A stretch of DNA of 64,000 nucleotides from Maritalea mediterranea (GCF_021568695.1 NZ_JAKGTI010000003.1:359514-423513); one strand, 5' to 3'. Shown: positions 44,394 through 54,242, counted from the stretch's first letter. The notes: generated by a model from the sequence alone, not told the origin. Translations and numbers: made by a program.

Positions 44394-44470
44394 GGCGGGG
44401 TAGCTCAGTTGGTTAGAGCAGCGGAATCATAATCCGCGTGTCGGGGGTTCAAGTCCCTCTCCCGCTACCA
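44394..44470 (+). tRNA. tRNA-Met (CAT), elongator type
   Basis: A 77-base cloverleaf: acceptor GGCGGGG with TCCCGCT plus A and an encoded CCA, D-arm GCTCAGTTGGTTAGAGC, anticodon arm CGGAATCATAATCCG (CAT), and T-arm CGGGGGTTCAAGTCCCTC. The first acceptor pair and the GCTC D-stem fit an elongator rather than an initiator tRNA. Ile2 (lysidine) cannot be fully excluded. It marks the left border of the accessory region. Confidence 0.93.
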
Positions 44471-44582
44471 TTTTTCAATGAAATCAATGGGTTGTGTGGT
44501 TTGTTTGGTCATCGTTTTTGATGTGCTGAGACCATGTTTTCTTGTGGCGCAGTTTTGACCAAACCTTATACCGGACCGGTGA

Positions 44583-47500
44583 TTATTGCATATCGATATT
44601 GTCGGCGCTTTGCATGATCCAATCATAAGTGCGCTCGACTTTTCGATTCCAAATGGTTTCTTCGTAGGCAGCTGGAAGTAAGTCCAGTGCTTCTCGGATT
44701 TTTGCGCGCACCGCGGCCCGTGCTTTTTCACGGAGCTGCCAGTCAAGCGCCTCCACCTCGGACTTAACCTTGTGAAGAACATCACTGGCAACCTTCTTCA
44801 CCAGTTCCCGTTCATCATCACTCAATTCCGGACCCGGGTTGGTCAGTAGATCGAATATCGCTAATTCTTCTTCTGCCAATCCTTCACGCACATGGCGGCG
44901 CTCTTCGTCATCCAGTGTGCTTAAGAACTCAAGCAGACGATTTACAAACTCTTCGGCTTCCATATTCCCGGTATTGTACTCTGCCACCAAAGCTTCAAAC
45001 CTGGCGACCAGAGTTGAACGGATGGGGTTGCGCGATGCCATCGCAGCCACTTGTGCGCCAACAGCTGTGCGCAGTTTTTGCGCCCTGGTCTGCACGGCTT
45101 CATCTTTTTTATCAGTGCGCAATTTATTAATGTCGAGCTTGCTTAGATCTACACGGCCTGTTTCGTCGTCGTTTTCCCTGATTGCAGTTGTGATTTGCAC
45201 GCTTTCAATTACATCGTCCAGCATTGACTGGATGGCCAACTCAATGTCTGAAATGTCGACTTGTCCTCGGTCAGCCTTGAGGCACTTGGAAAGAAACCGT
45301 AGGACCATGACGCGGGCTTGTTCAGCCTGTGCGCGCGGATCGGGCAACGCCGACGTAAACAGTCCCCAAACATGTTTTTCATGTGCCAAGAACGTTTTGG
45401 CCACATCGTCGTTCAGATTGAGTGCGTCACGCGCTTTGTTGATCGCTGCTTGTCGGTCAAAGCCTCTGGTTTTTTGGATTGCTGCCAAGTCTGCGTGATG
45501 TGATGATGCGAACTTCTCGGCTTCGTCCAAAGCGTTTGTAAGGTTATTAATCAGCTCCCCGATATCTTCAATGGGTGTCTTGTCGCCGATTTCAGGGGTA
45601 ACATATACCTCCAGAGCTTCTTGAAGCTTACGGAATATACCAACATAGTCGACGATCAGCCCGGCAGATTTGCCTTCGGCTGTGCGGTTTGCCCTTGCGA
45701 TTGTTTGCATAAGCGTATGGTTGCGCATGGGTTTGTCGAGGTAAATGGTGGAGCAGGTAGGCACGTCAAAGCCGGTAATCCACATGGCACAAACAAATAT
45801 CAGGCGGAGCGGATCTTCGTCAGCTTTGAAACGGTCATCGAGGTTTTCATCGAGAATGCGTTTGCGATAGGGCCGGATATCGATGTCGTATTTTTCCAGA
45901 TCAGCAATTTCATTCTGGCTTTGGCTCACCATCACAGCCATGTCGGTCTCGCGCATAAATTTGAGCTTGTCGAGGTCGCCTTCTGATGGCTCCTTTAGAG
46001 CCTCCAGGCGCTTGATTTCCAATGCCCAATGATGCTGTACCTTTTCATACATTCTGACCGCTGTTGCTTTATCCAGTGCGACAAACATGCCTTTTCCGCG
46101 GAAGCCTCGGGCCGGAAAGTGTTTGACCACGTCAGCTGCGATTTTATCCAAGCGGTCGTCTCTCGTCAGTATGTGATAGCGCCTGCCCATGCGGCGCTCC
46201 AACGCTTTTTCCTGCTCTTCATCCAGGTCTACATCGTCCAGCAGTTCGCCCAATTTTTGATCCAGATCGTCGACCTTGAGTTGAAGCTCGGGTATGCGAT
46301 TTTCGTAATAAAGAGGAACGGTGGCGCCATCCTTGACGGACTGGGCAAAGTCATAAACTGAGACGTAGTCACCGAAGACCTCACGGGTCTTCTGCTCACC
46401 CGCCATAAGTGGTGTGCCGGTAAAGCCAATGAAATTGGCGTTAGGCAGTGCCGAACGCATATTTGCGGCGAAAGTCGCATATTGAGATCGGTGGGCTTCG
46501 TCAACAATCACCACAATGTCGTCGCGCTCGGATAACACGCCTAGTGGCTCTAACTGGTCGTCGCTGGCAAATTTTTGGATCAGCGTGAACATAAATCGTT
46601 CATTGCCTTCCAATAGCTCACGCAAATGTTTGCGCGTTTGCGCCTGCACGCTTTCTGTGCGTTTCTCCAGTAGGCCGCATTCGGCGAAGGTTTGGGCGAT
46701 TTGGTCGTCGAGTTCGGTGCGATCGGTCACAACAATAAAGGAAAGGCCGCCGCGCATTTTGCGCAAGGCTTTGCGGGCAAAAAACACCATGGAAAGTGAC
46801 TTGCCAGATCCTTGGGTGTGCCAAAAAACACCAATTTTACCACCATTGTCTTGGCGATTTTCCAGATTGGCGATTGCGCGGTTGACGCCGATCATCTGGT
46901 GGTTTTGCGCGACCTTTTTGATAAGGCCGCTCTTCTCATCCTGAAAGACTGTGAAGTTTTCCACCATGTCGAGCAGGGCCGCAGGTGTGCAGGCGGCGCG
47001 GATGGCGCGTTCTAAGGAGACCTGGCCCGGTTCATCCTCGCTTAAACGCTTCCATTGGCGGAAGTGGCGCCAGGGCGCGTCAAAGGCGCCAATGCGCGTG
47101 TCTGTGCCGTTTGATAGCAACACAAATCCATTGCCATTAAACACATGTGGGATGGCATCTTTATAGTCTTTCAGATTGCCGGAATGGGCATGCTGCACAT
47201 TGACGTTCATGCCCTTAAGCTCAATGAATAGCAGTGGTATGCCATTTACAAAGCCAACAAGGTCCGCGCGGCGCGAATGTGTTTCAGAGCCAAACCAAAC
47301 TTCCTCTGCGAGCAAAAAATCGTTCTCTTCGATGTTGCGCCAATCGATGACGCGGGCGGTTTTGGTTTCACTTTCACCGCGGGCGTTGCGCGTGGGAACG
47401 GGGATACCGTCGCGCAATAACATCATTACATCGCGGTTGGCGGCATAGGGTGCGAGGCCGAGGCGTGGTCGGGTAATTGCGCGATAGGCGTGATCTAGCG

Positions 47501-47783
47501 CATCCTGGGTCAGTTCAGGGTTGAGCTTTGTTAGCGCGCTGCGCTGCCGCCCAGGCAGCCACCATTCGCGCGGGTACCAGCCTTGTGTTTCAGATTTTTC
47601 GCGATGCAGGCTGCGGCCCTGCATCAGCGTGTCATCTTCAAATTCGCGTTGCAGGTTGAGCGTGGTCCAGCCCAAATCGGCAAAGAGCTCGACCGCCGGC
47701 TTTTGCACCAACGCATCCTCAGAGAAGCCGTCGCCATAATCTGGCGTGAGCTGCTCATAAAGGATGTCTGTTGGCTCGCTCAT
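44583..47783 (-). CDS. hsdR: type I restriction enzyme, HsdR subunit
   Basis: The 1066-residue motor-nuclease subunit. The N-terminal PD-(D/E)XK nuclease has DLVGFVNGIPLLFIELKG. The SF2 translocase has Walker A HTQGSGKS, VDEAHRSQY (motif II), GFTGTPL and IARANRT (late motifs). The C-terminal helical part contacts HsdM. Full length and without breaks. It begins four bases after hsdS and ends about 110 bases from the convergent tRNA. With HsdM and HsdS it cleaves DNA lacking the host methylation pattern. Confidence 0.96.
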   Translation of the reverse strand: MSEPTDILYEQLTPDYGDGFSEDALVQKPAVELFADLGWTTLNLQREFEDDTLMQGRSLHREKSETQGWYPREWWLPGRQRSALTKLNPELTQDALDHAYRAITRPRLGLAPYAANRDVMMLLRDGIPVPTRNARGESETKTARVIDWRNIEENDFLLAEEVWFGSETHSRRADLVGFVNGIPLLFIELKGMNVNVQHAHSGNLKDYKDAIPHVFNGNGFVLLSNGTDTRIGAFDAPWRHFRQWKRLSEDEPGQVSLERAIRAACTPAALLDMVENFTVFQDEKSGLIKKVAQNHQMIGVNRAIANLENRQDNGGKIGVFWHTQGSGKSLSMVFFARKALRKMRGGLSFIVVTDRTELDDQIAQTFAECGLLEKRTESVQAQTRKHLRELLEGNERFMFTLIQKFASDDQLEPLGVLSERDDIVVIVDEAHRSQYATFAANMRSALPNANFIGFTGTPLMAGEQKTREVFGDYVSVYDFAQSVKDGATVPLYYENRIPELQLKVDDLDQKLGELLDDVDLDEEQEKALERRMGRRYHILTRDDRLDKIAADVVKHFPARGFRGKGMFVALDKATAVRMYEKVQHHWALEIKRLEALKEPSEGDLDKLKFMRETDMAVMVSQSQNEIADLEKYDIDIRPYRKRILDENLDDRFKADEDPLRLIFVCAMWITGFDVPTCSTIYLDKPMRNHTLMQTIARANRTAEGKSAGLIVDYVGIFRKLQEALEVYVTPEIGDKTPIEDIGELINNLTNALDEAEKFASSHHADLAAIQKTRGFDRQAAINKARDALNLNDDVAKTFLAHEKHVWGLFTSALPDPRAQAEQARVMVLRFLSKCLKADRGQVDISDIELAIQSMLDDVIESVQITTAIRENDDETGRVDLSKLDINKLRTDKKDEAVQTRAQKLRTAVGAQVAAMASRNPIRSTLVARFEALVAEYNTGNMEAEEFVNRLLEFLSTLDDEERRHVREGLAEEELAIFDLLTNPGPELSDDERELVKKVASDVLHKVKSEVEALDWQLREKARAAVRAKIREALDLLPAAYEETIWNRKVERTYDWIMQSADNIDMQ

Positions 47784-47787
47784 TACT

Positions 47788-48978
47788 TTACTCCGCCGCT
47801 ACGGGCTTGGGCGCTTCTGACACATCGATTTCGCCAGAGACCAGACGGGGGATCAGTAAGTCGCGGGTGGCGCGGAGGTTGGTGTTTTGCTTTGCCAATT
47901 GCAAGATTTGCTGAAAAGCAGGGGACGCGAATTCGTCAAATTTTCGGAGTTGCAGCGGATCAGGCTTTGCCAACGTAAATTGTTCCAACGCGTTACGTTT
48001 TACGCGCTGGCGACCGTCGCTACCGCCCATGCTCTGAATAGCGTGCTTTCTGAAAGCGGAATGCCTAGCCAAGCAATATACAAACGCTGGAGGCACGCTA
48101 CGTGCCCTCATGACAATGAATTCTGTGGAGCCACATACGACTTCATTGTGTTCAAAGCCCATTACGTGACCCGTCTTTCCATTTTCAGTGCATGGCGTAA
48201 TTCTGGCAAACAATGTATCGCCGTTTCTGAATTTTGCGCCGGATGACGAAGCTCTGCGCTGGACCGCACCAATTGTCATATGAGTTTCGCTGATGGAGCT
48301 CATAGGCACAAATCGTATTGGTTTCCCCTTGTTTAGTTTTTCTTTTGGATCAAACTCGATCAAATCGACGGACGCGACCATTTCATCCGATGTACCGATA
48401 AACCACTCCTCAAACACGCGGCGGGCCATTTCTTCAAGAATGGCAATGCGGCGTTCATTCACCGCGATTAGATCATCATAGGCTGACAATATCCCGGCAA
48501 TCCGCTTTTGGATTGGGAGGGGAGGAACCGCTATCTTTATTAGTTTGGCATCGGGAACACGCATATGCTCAACTGTAGAACCAGAGCCGAAAGCGCGAAT
48601 TTGCCCCTGTACGTCATCACATAGAAATGAATACAAAAGGAAATCCGGATCGATCTTCTTTCTATCTGCACGATAGGAAACTATTCTTTGGCCAAGAAAT
48701 AGATTTTCGTCAGTGCGGATTTTGCCTACTTCGCCCAGTGGAGCTTCTCTGGTAAGCAAAACATCATCGCGTATCGGAATTTGGCGCGATGTCCACTTTT
48801 CGTATGTCTCTCGGTTCACGTAATTGACATTTGTCGTATCAACCCAACCGTCACGAACATTCGTGGTACGGATCATTTTATATGGCGTCTCAAAGTCTTC
48901 TTTGGGGGCAGTGCGATTTTTACAGTCCACGATCGAATCGCAAACTTCGCCAACCATCAATCGTGGCCAGTTATTCAC
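47788..48978 (-). CDS. hsdS: type I restriction enzyme, HsdS specificity subunit
   Basis: A 396-residue protein with two target-recognition domains separated and followed by conserved helical spacers. The first spacer reads PPLPIQKRIAGILSAYDDLI then NERRIAILEEMARRVFEEWF. The second has the shorter NTNLRATRDLLIPRLVSGEI. Each domain reads one half of a bipartite target. The target is not predictable from sequence. It overlaps hsdM by four bases (ATGA). Confidence 0.95.
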   Translation of the reverse strand: MNNWPRLMVGEVCDSIVDCKNRTAPKEDFETPYKMIRTTNVRDGWVDTTNVNYVNRETYEKWTSRQIPIRDDVLLTREAPLGEVGKIRTDENLFLGQRIVSYRADRKKIDPDFLLYSFLCDDVQGQIRAFGSGSTVEHMRVPDAKLIKIAVPPLPIQKRIAGILSAYDDLIAVNERRIAILEEMARRVFEEWFIGTSDEMVASVDLIEFDPKEKLNKGKPIRFVPMSSISETHMTIGAVQRRASSSGAKFRNGDTLFARITPCTENGKTGHVMGFEHNEVVCGSTEFIVMRARSVPPAFVYCLARHSAFRKHAIQSMGGSDGRQRVKRNALEQFTLAKPDPLQLRKFDEFASPAFQQILQLAKQNTNLRATRDLLIPRLVSGEIDVSEAPKPVAAE

Positions 48979-50549
48979 TGCAACACCTCGCGCACATTTT
49001 TCGCGATCACGTCCTGCAGCCGTGCCGCGTCAGTATTTAGCTCCTCCAGTTCCGCTTGTAATTCCGTCAGGCGAGCATGAAAATCAACGCCATCATCTTC
49101 TTTTTCCGCTACGCCAACATAGCGACCGGGATTGAGTGACCAGCCTTGGGTTTCGATCTCTTTGCGCTTGACCGCGCGGCAGAGGCCAGCAACGTCGCGA
49201 TAGGTCAAGCGATTTCCATCCTCGGCATCAAAGCGCTCTTTCAACCACTCCTGCGCCCCCCAAATAAGTTCAGGTTCGTCATGGCGCCAGAGGCGGACAA
49301 TGTTGGCCAGGGCCTCGATCTGCCAGTCCTCAAAATCGCGCCAGGCGCGGGTGACTTGCCGAAACATATTGCGTGCATCGATAAACAGCACTTCGTCTTC
49401 ACGCGGGGTGCCAATTTTGCCCTTATCGTAAAACCACAAGGTGCATGGCAAGGTGACGGTGGTGAACATGTTAGGGCCCACCGCGATGATGACATCGACA
49501 ACGCCCGTTTCAATAAGTTTTTGCCGAATGTCCGCCTCGGACCCTCGCGCGTCGGATGCAGAATTTGCCATGACAAAGCCCGCGCGACCTGTGTCATTTA
49601 GGGCGCCGTAGAAGAGGCTGATCCACAAATAGTTGCCATTATCGGCTTTGGGCAGCCCAAAGGGAAAGCGCGCATCCACCACTTCTTTGCCAGCAACATC
49701 CTTTTTGAGTTTGGCTTTGTCGATCTCCGCCACATTGAAGGGCGGGTTGGCCATCACAAAGTCAAATTTGCCAACGCTGTCATAGGGGTCTTCATAATAG
49801 GAATTCGCCTCGCGCACTTGCCCGCTCAAGCCATGCATAGCGAGGTTCATTTTCATCAGCCGCATGGTTTCGCGGGTTTTTTCAATACCATGAATTGAAA
49901 GGGCTTTGTTCGGTTCGCGTTGATGGCGTGCGACAAAGTCTGCTGAATGGGCAAACATACCGCCCGAGCCGCAGGCAGGGTCATATACGCGACCTTCATA
50001 GGGCTCGATGATTTCAACGATCAGGCGTACAATTGAAGCCGGGGTATAAAATTCGCCCCCTTTTTCCATGGTGGCACGGGCAAACTCACCCATAAAATAT
50101 TCATAGATTTGCCCGAAAGAGTCGCCGCTCAAATCGAGGGGCTCCAACAATCTAAGCAGCTCCAACAGCGTTTCTTTGGGAATGTCCGCAAATGATTTTG
50201 GCAGCGCATCGGCAAGATCAGTATTGTCTCGCTCAATTTGCTCCATCGCATTGTTCAGCTCTTTGCCCAGATCTGCATCTTCAGGCAATTGGGTCAGCCA
50301 TTCAAAGCGTGATTGTGGCGCCAGGTAAATTGCGCCTTTGGCGATAAATTCGTCACGCCCGGGTTTTATCCGCGAGCCAGGCTTGGGCTTGAGGCGCTTT
50401 TCCACTTTGGCAAAGCGTGTGTCGGCAAACTTTAAGAACAAAAGGCCGAGCACCGGGCGGGAGTATTCTGACGGGCGTAGACCGGAATTCGCGCGCAATT
50501 GGTCGGCCGCTTTCCAAAGTCTTTTTTCAGTCTCAACGATGCTCATCAT
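48975..50549 (-). CDS. hsdM: type I restriction enzyme, HsdM N6-adenine methyltransferase
   Basis: About 524 residues. An N-terminal helical domain (WKAADQLRANSGLRPSEYSR) precedes the methyltransferase core with motif I DPACGSGGMF and catalytic motif IV NPPF (MANPPFNVAEID). A C-terminal helical tail contacts HsdS. ATG 50549 is used; the in-frame TTG at 50555 and ATG 50546 are alternatives. It follows the GIY-YIG gene by about 24 bases and is co-directional, so the four genes form one operon. Confidence 0.95.
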   Translation of the reverse strand: MMSIVETEKRLWKAADQLRANSGLRPSEYSRPVLGLLFLKFADTRFAKVEKRLKPKPGSRIKPGRDEFIAKGAIYLAPQSRFEWLTQLPEDADLGKELNNAMEQIERDNTDLADALPKSFADIPKETLLELLRLLEPLDLSGDSFGQIYEYFMGEFARATMEKGGEFYTPASIVRLIVEIIEPYEGRVYDPACGSGGMFAHSADFVARHQREPNKALSIHGIEKTRETMRLMKMNLAMHGLSGQVREANSYYEDPYDSVGKFDFVMANPPFNVAEIDKAKLKKDVAGKEVVDARFPFGLPKADNGNYLWISLFYGALNDTGRAGFVMANSASDARGSEADIRQKLIETGVVDVIIAVGPNMFTTVTLPCTLWFYDKGKIGTPREDEVLFIDARNMFRQVTRAWRDFEDWQIEALANIVRLWRHDEPELIWGAQEWLKERFDAEDGNRLTYRDVAGLCRAVKRKEIETQGWSLNPGRYVGVAEKEDDGVDFHARLTELQAELEELNTDAARLQDVIAKNVREVLQ

Positions 50550-50573
50550 GCCCAAGGTACCTTTTTGAATGAA

Positions 50574-51194
50574 TTAATCTTCATTTTCTGCTTGCTGGCG
50601 AAGCTCAACCAGAGTTTGCCCATTATGCGTCCAGTATTGCGCACCTTGCGCCGATTTCCAATTGATGCCGCGTTGTTTTTGCGCTGCCAGCACCGCGGCG
50701 GACAGACTCGTCTCCTGATCCAGAAAACGAACCCTGCGATTATCTATCACCTGGCAGGTTATCTCGTCATCCAGCTTAAAGCGCAATATAGTTTCTTTGG
50801 GGATGCCGACCATTTTAAAGTTGAACTGGGCGGCCCGTTGTTCAAGCTTTTTGATGGCGGTTGTGTCGTCTTCCGTTTCGACATAATCAGCTTGCGGTGT
50901 CACATCTTCAATTTCGACCAATCTGATGATATCGGCGGCGGCTTCTGGAACCAGCTCAAAGAACTCCCGGTTGTCGTTGACCCTTTGTACGCTTAAGACG
51001 CGGTGGATGCGGCGCTCCACGTTCAAATGCTGTTCGACGACCGCTGCGTAGTGGCATTTAAAAGGTACTGGCACCCCGCTGGAAAACAACTGTTGCATGC
51101 GGTTTAGAATTGGCTTTCTGGTTGTGCCGATTTTAATGAAGCCTGGCATTGCCTCATTGGTGAGGACATAGACGATGCAATGATTTGAAGCCAT
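50574..51194 (-). CDS. GIY-YIG (T5orf172-type) protein with C-terminal DUF4357/RAMA-like domain
   Basis: A 206-residue protein beginning at ATG 51194. The frame is open to 51428, but those codons are low quality and do not match the family. The N-terminal part (IVYVLTNEAMPGFIKIGTTR, RRIHRVLSVQRVNDNREFF) is a GIY-YIG nuclease of the T5orf172 type. The C-terminal part (VRFLDQETSLSAAVLAAQK then INWKSAQGAQYWTHNGQTLVEL) resembles the DUF4357/RAMA domain found in R-M-linked proteins. It leads the hsdMSR operon, so it may be an accessory nuclease or DNA-binding component. Its activity is not established. Confidence 0.83.
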   Translation of the reverse strand: MASNHCIVYVLTNEAMPGFIKIGTTRKPILNRMQQLFSSGVPVPFKCHYAAVVEQHLNVERRIHRVLSVQRVNDNREFFELVPEAAADIIRLVEIEDVTPQADYVETEDDTTAIKKLEQRAAQFNFKMVGIPKETILRFKLDDEITCQVIDNRRVRFLDQETSLSAAVLAAQKQRGINWKSAQGAQYWTHNGQTLVELRQQAENED

Positions 51195-51612
51195 AATTAA
51201 AAGCCGCGTTTTTAAGTTTATCCGACTGATATATAAATATGATTTGAAATTGTCGCAAAAGTGCCAGATTGTTGCAAGCCCTTGGCGGATTGATGTGGGG
51301 CGGTGGATGTTTGCGCTCTTGTCCTTTTGTGATCTTGAGCGGGGTGCACCCATTGAATAATTCATCACATGCAATTTTTTACATGTAAAAGAAGGGGCAA
51401 TGCTGATTGCCAATGTTTTGGCGAGCAATCGAAATGTCAGTTAACTTGTTCGGCCGAAAATGACCGACTGATTAACTCTGAGATCGGCCAATTTGTCACT
51501 TTTTTCGAATGGCCTGGGCGGCTTGTCTGGCTCAAAAACCGCAGTCACTGGGAATTTGCGGCTTTTGGCGCTGTTTGTTGTCTCTAATAACTGTAACTAA
51601 GTACTTACATAC
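51195..51612. other. gene-free spacer between the R-M operon and the Rep-like gene
   Basis: About 420 AT-rich bases. Short frames here have no ribosome site or recognisable domain. It must carry the operon promoter (minus strand, near 51200-51260), but no clear -35/-10 was found. Confidence 0.5.
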
Positions 51613-52905
51613 CTATTTAAAGGCCTTCTTTATTGACCTTAAGCTAATAGCGATTGCTCGATCCAGCTCCCTATAACTCACAGTCTCAACACACGCAGGC
51701 TTCAATTTAGGAACATGGCGCGGAAACGAACGCGATCTCAAATCAACCTCAGCCGGATAATGCGTCAACCTGAACACACCCTGATGCATGTAGCGCCGAA
51801 CCGAGGTGTTCATCTGTAAAAGCTTTCTCAGTCGCTCTCGTGGTCCAGGTGTGATCTCATCAAACATGGGCACTTGGAATTTGAATAGCTTTGAGAAAGC
51901 CGTTTGAAAATTGAAGCCTTTCAATGAATGAAAATGCGTGAGGCCCAATTCTTTCAAACCCAGCTCGCCAACAGTCACCTCAATGCGCGTGCGCTGCTTA
52001 TTGATGGCCAGTTCTTTTTCTTTCTTTTCTCGCTCGGTCTCATCTCCACGCCAATTCTGATTGTCGAGCCTTTTGTGCATGATGCGCCATGCATAATAGT
52101 CCGGGTCTTCGCGACCATAATAAACAGTGGAGCCGAAAGGAATGATCTCTTCAGCGTAAGGTTGGGCGTATCCGTCCTTTATATTCTGCTGCGTCTGCTG
52201 CAGCTTAAGCGTGTTCGATGGATCCTCCTGACCCCTGTTTAATCGTGCAAGCTGCTCGCAATGCAGTCCTTCTGGCACATAAATCCTCATGCGCTCATCG
52301 CTTCCGGTGAGGTGCTTGCCATAAGGCACAAAATGACGGGCCAGCACACTGTGCATCTTTACAAAAGATTGATCAGAGACCTTTTTGGGCCGAAAATCGA
52401 TTGAAAGTTCGAGTGTACCTAAGCGTGGCGGCTCATTTAGGGGAAGATTTGTTTGAAACAGTTCATTAAGCTGATCGTAGCGCTTTCGTTTCAGATCCTG
52501 AATGCGCACCCTGAAATACCTTTGCCCTGAAGATGAACGCGGGAGCTCAATAACATGTGGGCTAATTTGCAGTAGGTCTTTTAGCTTTTTGCGGATGGAT
52601 TTGTAATTCACTGAGCCCTTTTGAGGGGCGATCACGATGTCAACGAAATCAATGACCGTGGTGCGTCTATAATCTTTGAAATCAATCTCCGGTTTAACGA
52701 TGAATTTGCCGGCGTTTAAATTCCGATCCAGCCCATTTTGTTCAGGTGTTATCTTTGTGTAGCTCAACGGTGTAAGCTGATTTCCAAAGCCATCAATGCC
52801 GTCTTGGAGCCGCATCGGAATTTTAACTTGGGCAAACGTCATGCGCACCTCGTGTTTGTCGAAGAATTGGCACATTGTATCAAACACGTTGGGTTTCAAG
52901 GGCAA
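51613..52905 (-). CDS. putative replication-initiator-like protein (Rep-like)
   Basis: A 430-residue basic protein with no membrane segment. It contains LGTLELSIDFRPKKVSDQSF, HFVPYGKHLTGSD and IPFGSTVYYGREDPDYYAWR followed by IMHKRLDNQ. The pattern TVYYGR...aWRIMhKR recalls initiators of rolling-circle plasmids and filamentous phages (Rep_trans-like), whose second half reads S-Y-G-...-R-IY-DK. No HUH motif or Walker site was found. The frame starts at TTG 52905; GTG 52887 or ATG 52875 are alternatives and none has a clear ribosome site. Upstream lies an AT-rich repeat array. The assignment is tentative. Confidence 0.45.
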   Translation of the reverse strand: MPLKPNVFDTMCQFFDKHEVRMTFAQVKIPMRLQDGIDGFGNQLTPLSYTKITPEQNGLDRNLNAGKFIVKPEIDFKDYRRTTVIDFVDIVIAPQKGSVNYKSIRKKLKDLLQISPHVIELPRSSSGQRYFRVRIQDLKRKRYDQLNELFQTNLPLNEPPRLGTLELSIDFRPKKVSDQSFVKMHSVLARHFVPYGKHLTGSDERMRIYVPEGLHCEQLARLNRGQEDPSNTLKLQQTQQNIKDGYAQPYAEEIIPFGSTVYYGREDPDYYAWRIMHKRLDNQNWRGDETEREKKEKELAINKQRTRIEVTVGELGLKELGLTHFHSLKGFNFQTAFSKLFKFQVPMFDEITPGPRERLRKLLQMNTSVRRYMHQGVFRLTHYPAEVDLRSRSFPRHVPKLKPACVETVSYRELDRAIAISLRSIKKAFK

Positions 52906-52974
52906 AAAAGTGAGAATTTGGACTATATTTTTTGCGCAAGGCCGGATTCGCTTGATTAGAGGAGCTTTGGCGCC

Positions 52975-53360
52975 AAGGGTCTGACCAGCAATGCCCGCAT
53001 CCCCTTGGCGATGTACGGTTTTTCCTAGGACTTCGATTGTATTTTTAGCTAAATAGCTAAAGCTGCAATTAGCTGATTAGCTAATTATTTGAGTGTTCAG
53101 CTACCCAGATCTCCGGTCACCCCAAAATCAGATCGGCGCGCTCGATCTACCCCTATGACGAGCGGTGCATCCCGACCGTTCAAACGTCAGCCACTCCTAT
53201 TTTTGTGAAATGAGCAGATTTGTGCGGTTCAGCCTGCTCGATCTTGAATGAAACAAGCTGCGATGCTCAAACAGCTGGCCAAATAATTATCCCGGTATCG
53301 CATTGGGCATGCGTTGCGTATTTGCACATTTAGCTAAATGTAGCTTTATGGATTTGGAAA
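52975..53360. repeat. iteron-like repeat segment, copy A (upstream of the Rep-like gene)
   Basis: AT-rich clusters of TAGCTA-type words at 53043-53094 (TAGCTAAAT, AGCTAAAG, TTAGCTGAT, TTAGCTAATT) and at 53325-53346 (ATTTAGCTAAATGTAGC) flank a less AT-rich middle. Copy B at 54243-54615 has the same order. Shared blocks include GCATCCCCTTGGC and GCATCCCGACCG followed by TCAAACGTCAGCCA, in the same order. No coding frame is evident. Confidence 0.7.
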
Positions 53361-53474
53361 ATGGTCTTTGGAACGGGCTGCTGTCAGGGTGAGGGATGAA
53401 GCCGAAGCTCGTCCTCAAAGATTGCCTTTTCCTGTTCAGCTTTGATCTCAACCAGGCTGCACCGGGCGATCAAA

Positions 53475-54101
53475 TCAAAATACCTGACCATCATCGAGCA
53501 CAATCACATCCATGGCGATATCCCAAGGCATAGGAAAGATTGTATCCATGGCAGATTGGGTGTAGCCCACACCGATCACTTTCGTTCGATCATCCATTTG
53601 TGCCAACGTCCGGTCATAATATCCGCCACCGTTTCCCAGCCTATATTTTGCTTTGTCAAAACCAAGCAGGGGGACGACAACGACATCTGGCGAAATCGGG
53701 TGTTCATTATAAGGCACCGGTATTCGCCAGTGACCAAGTTTCATTTTAGTCTCAGGCTGCCATTCATGAAATTCGACGGGGGCATTTTTTTGTTTGACCA
53801 CGGGCAGGGCGATGCTTGCGCCTTTTACGTGACAATCTCTCATCCAATCGCGTAAATCAAATTCACCCCGGATGGGCCAGTTCGCCGCGATCTTCAGGCC
53901 GCTCACATCGCCTATGACCTTATCCAAAGCTGAAGACAGTTCAATTGACGCTTCGTTTCGCGCATCAGGCGAGATGCATTTGCGTTGTTCGTATAGTCGC
54001 TGGCGTTCCGACCGCCTGAAAACCGCCACGTCATTCATGGTCTGTGGGTCAACAACGTGGCCCCCGATGATTTTTTCAGAAAAACAAGGTTTTTCGCCCA
54101 T
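53475..54101 (-). CDS. 5-formyltetrahydrofolate cyclo-ligase family protein
   Basis: A 208-residue protein with the family signature PLLGFDKAKYRLGNGGGYYD (ATP and substrate loop). It also has IAANWPIRGEFDLRDW and ALPVVKQKNAPVEFHEW. 5-FCL converts 5-formyl-THF to 5,10-methenyl-THF with ATP. ATG 54101 has GAGG six bases upstream; the frame is open to GTG 54113, which lacks one. It lies between the two repeat segments A and B. This is a housekeeping folate gene, odd among phage- and plasmid-like genes. In many proteobacteria 6S RNA precedes this gene; none was recognised here. Confidence 0.9.
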   Translation of the reverse strand: MGEKPCFSEKIIGGHVVDPQTMNDVAVFRRSERQRLYEQRKCISPDARNEASIELSSALDKVIGDVSGLKIAANWPIRGEFDLRDWMRDCHVKGASIALPVVKQKNAPVEFHEWQPETKMKLGHWRIPVPYNEHPISPDVVVVPLLGFDKAKYRLGNGGGYYDRTLAQMDDRTKVIGVGYTQSAMDTIFPMPWDIAMDVIVLDDGQVF

Positions 54102-54242
54102 GCCAAGCCTCACTCAGCTGTATTGTCCGTTTCAGTTGATCCAAGATGCCCTCTGAGTGAATACCACAACGGTCGACGCAGCAAGTGATTTCCGGCCTTT
54201 TAAATGTGCGGTGTAGGTCCTGTTGCAGGAGCATTGGTGCTA

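Noticed and set aside
51195..51428. N-terminal extension of the GIY-YIG protein
   Set aside because: The domain begins at ATG 51194; the earlier codons show no family similarity.
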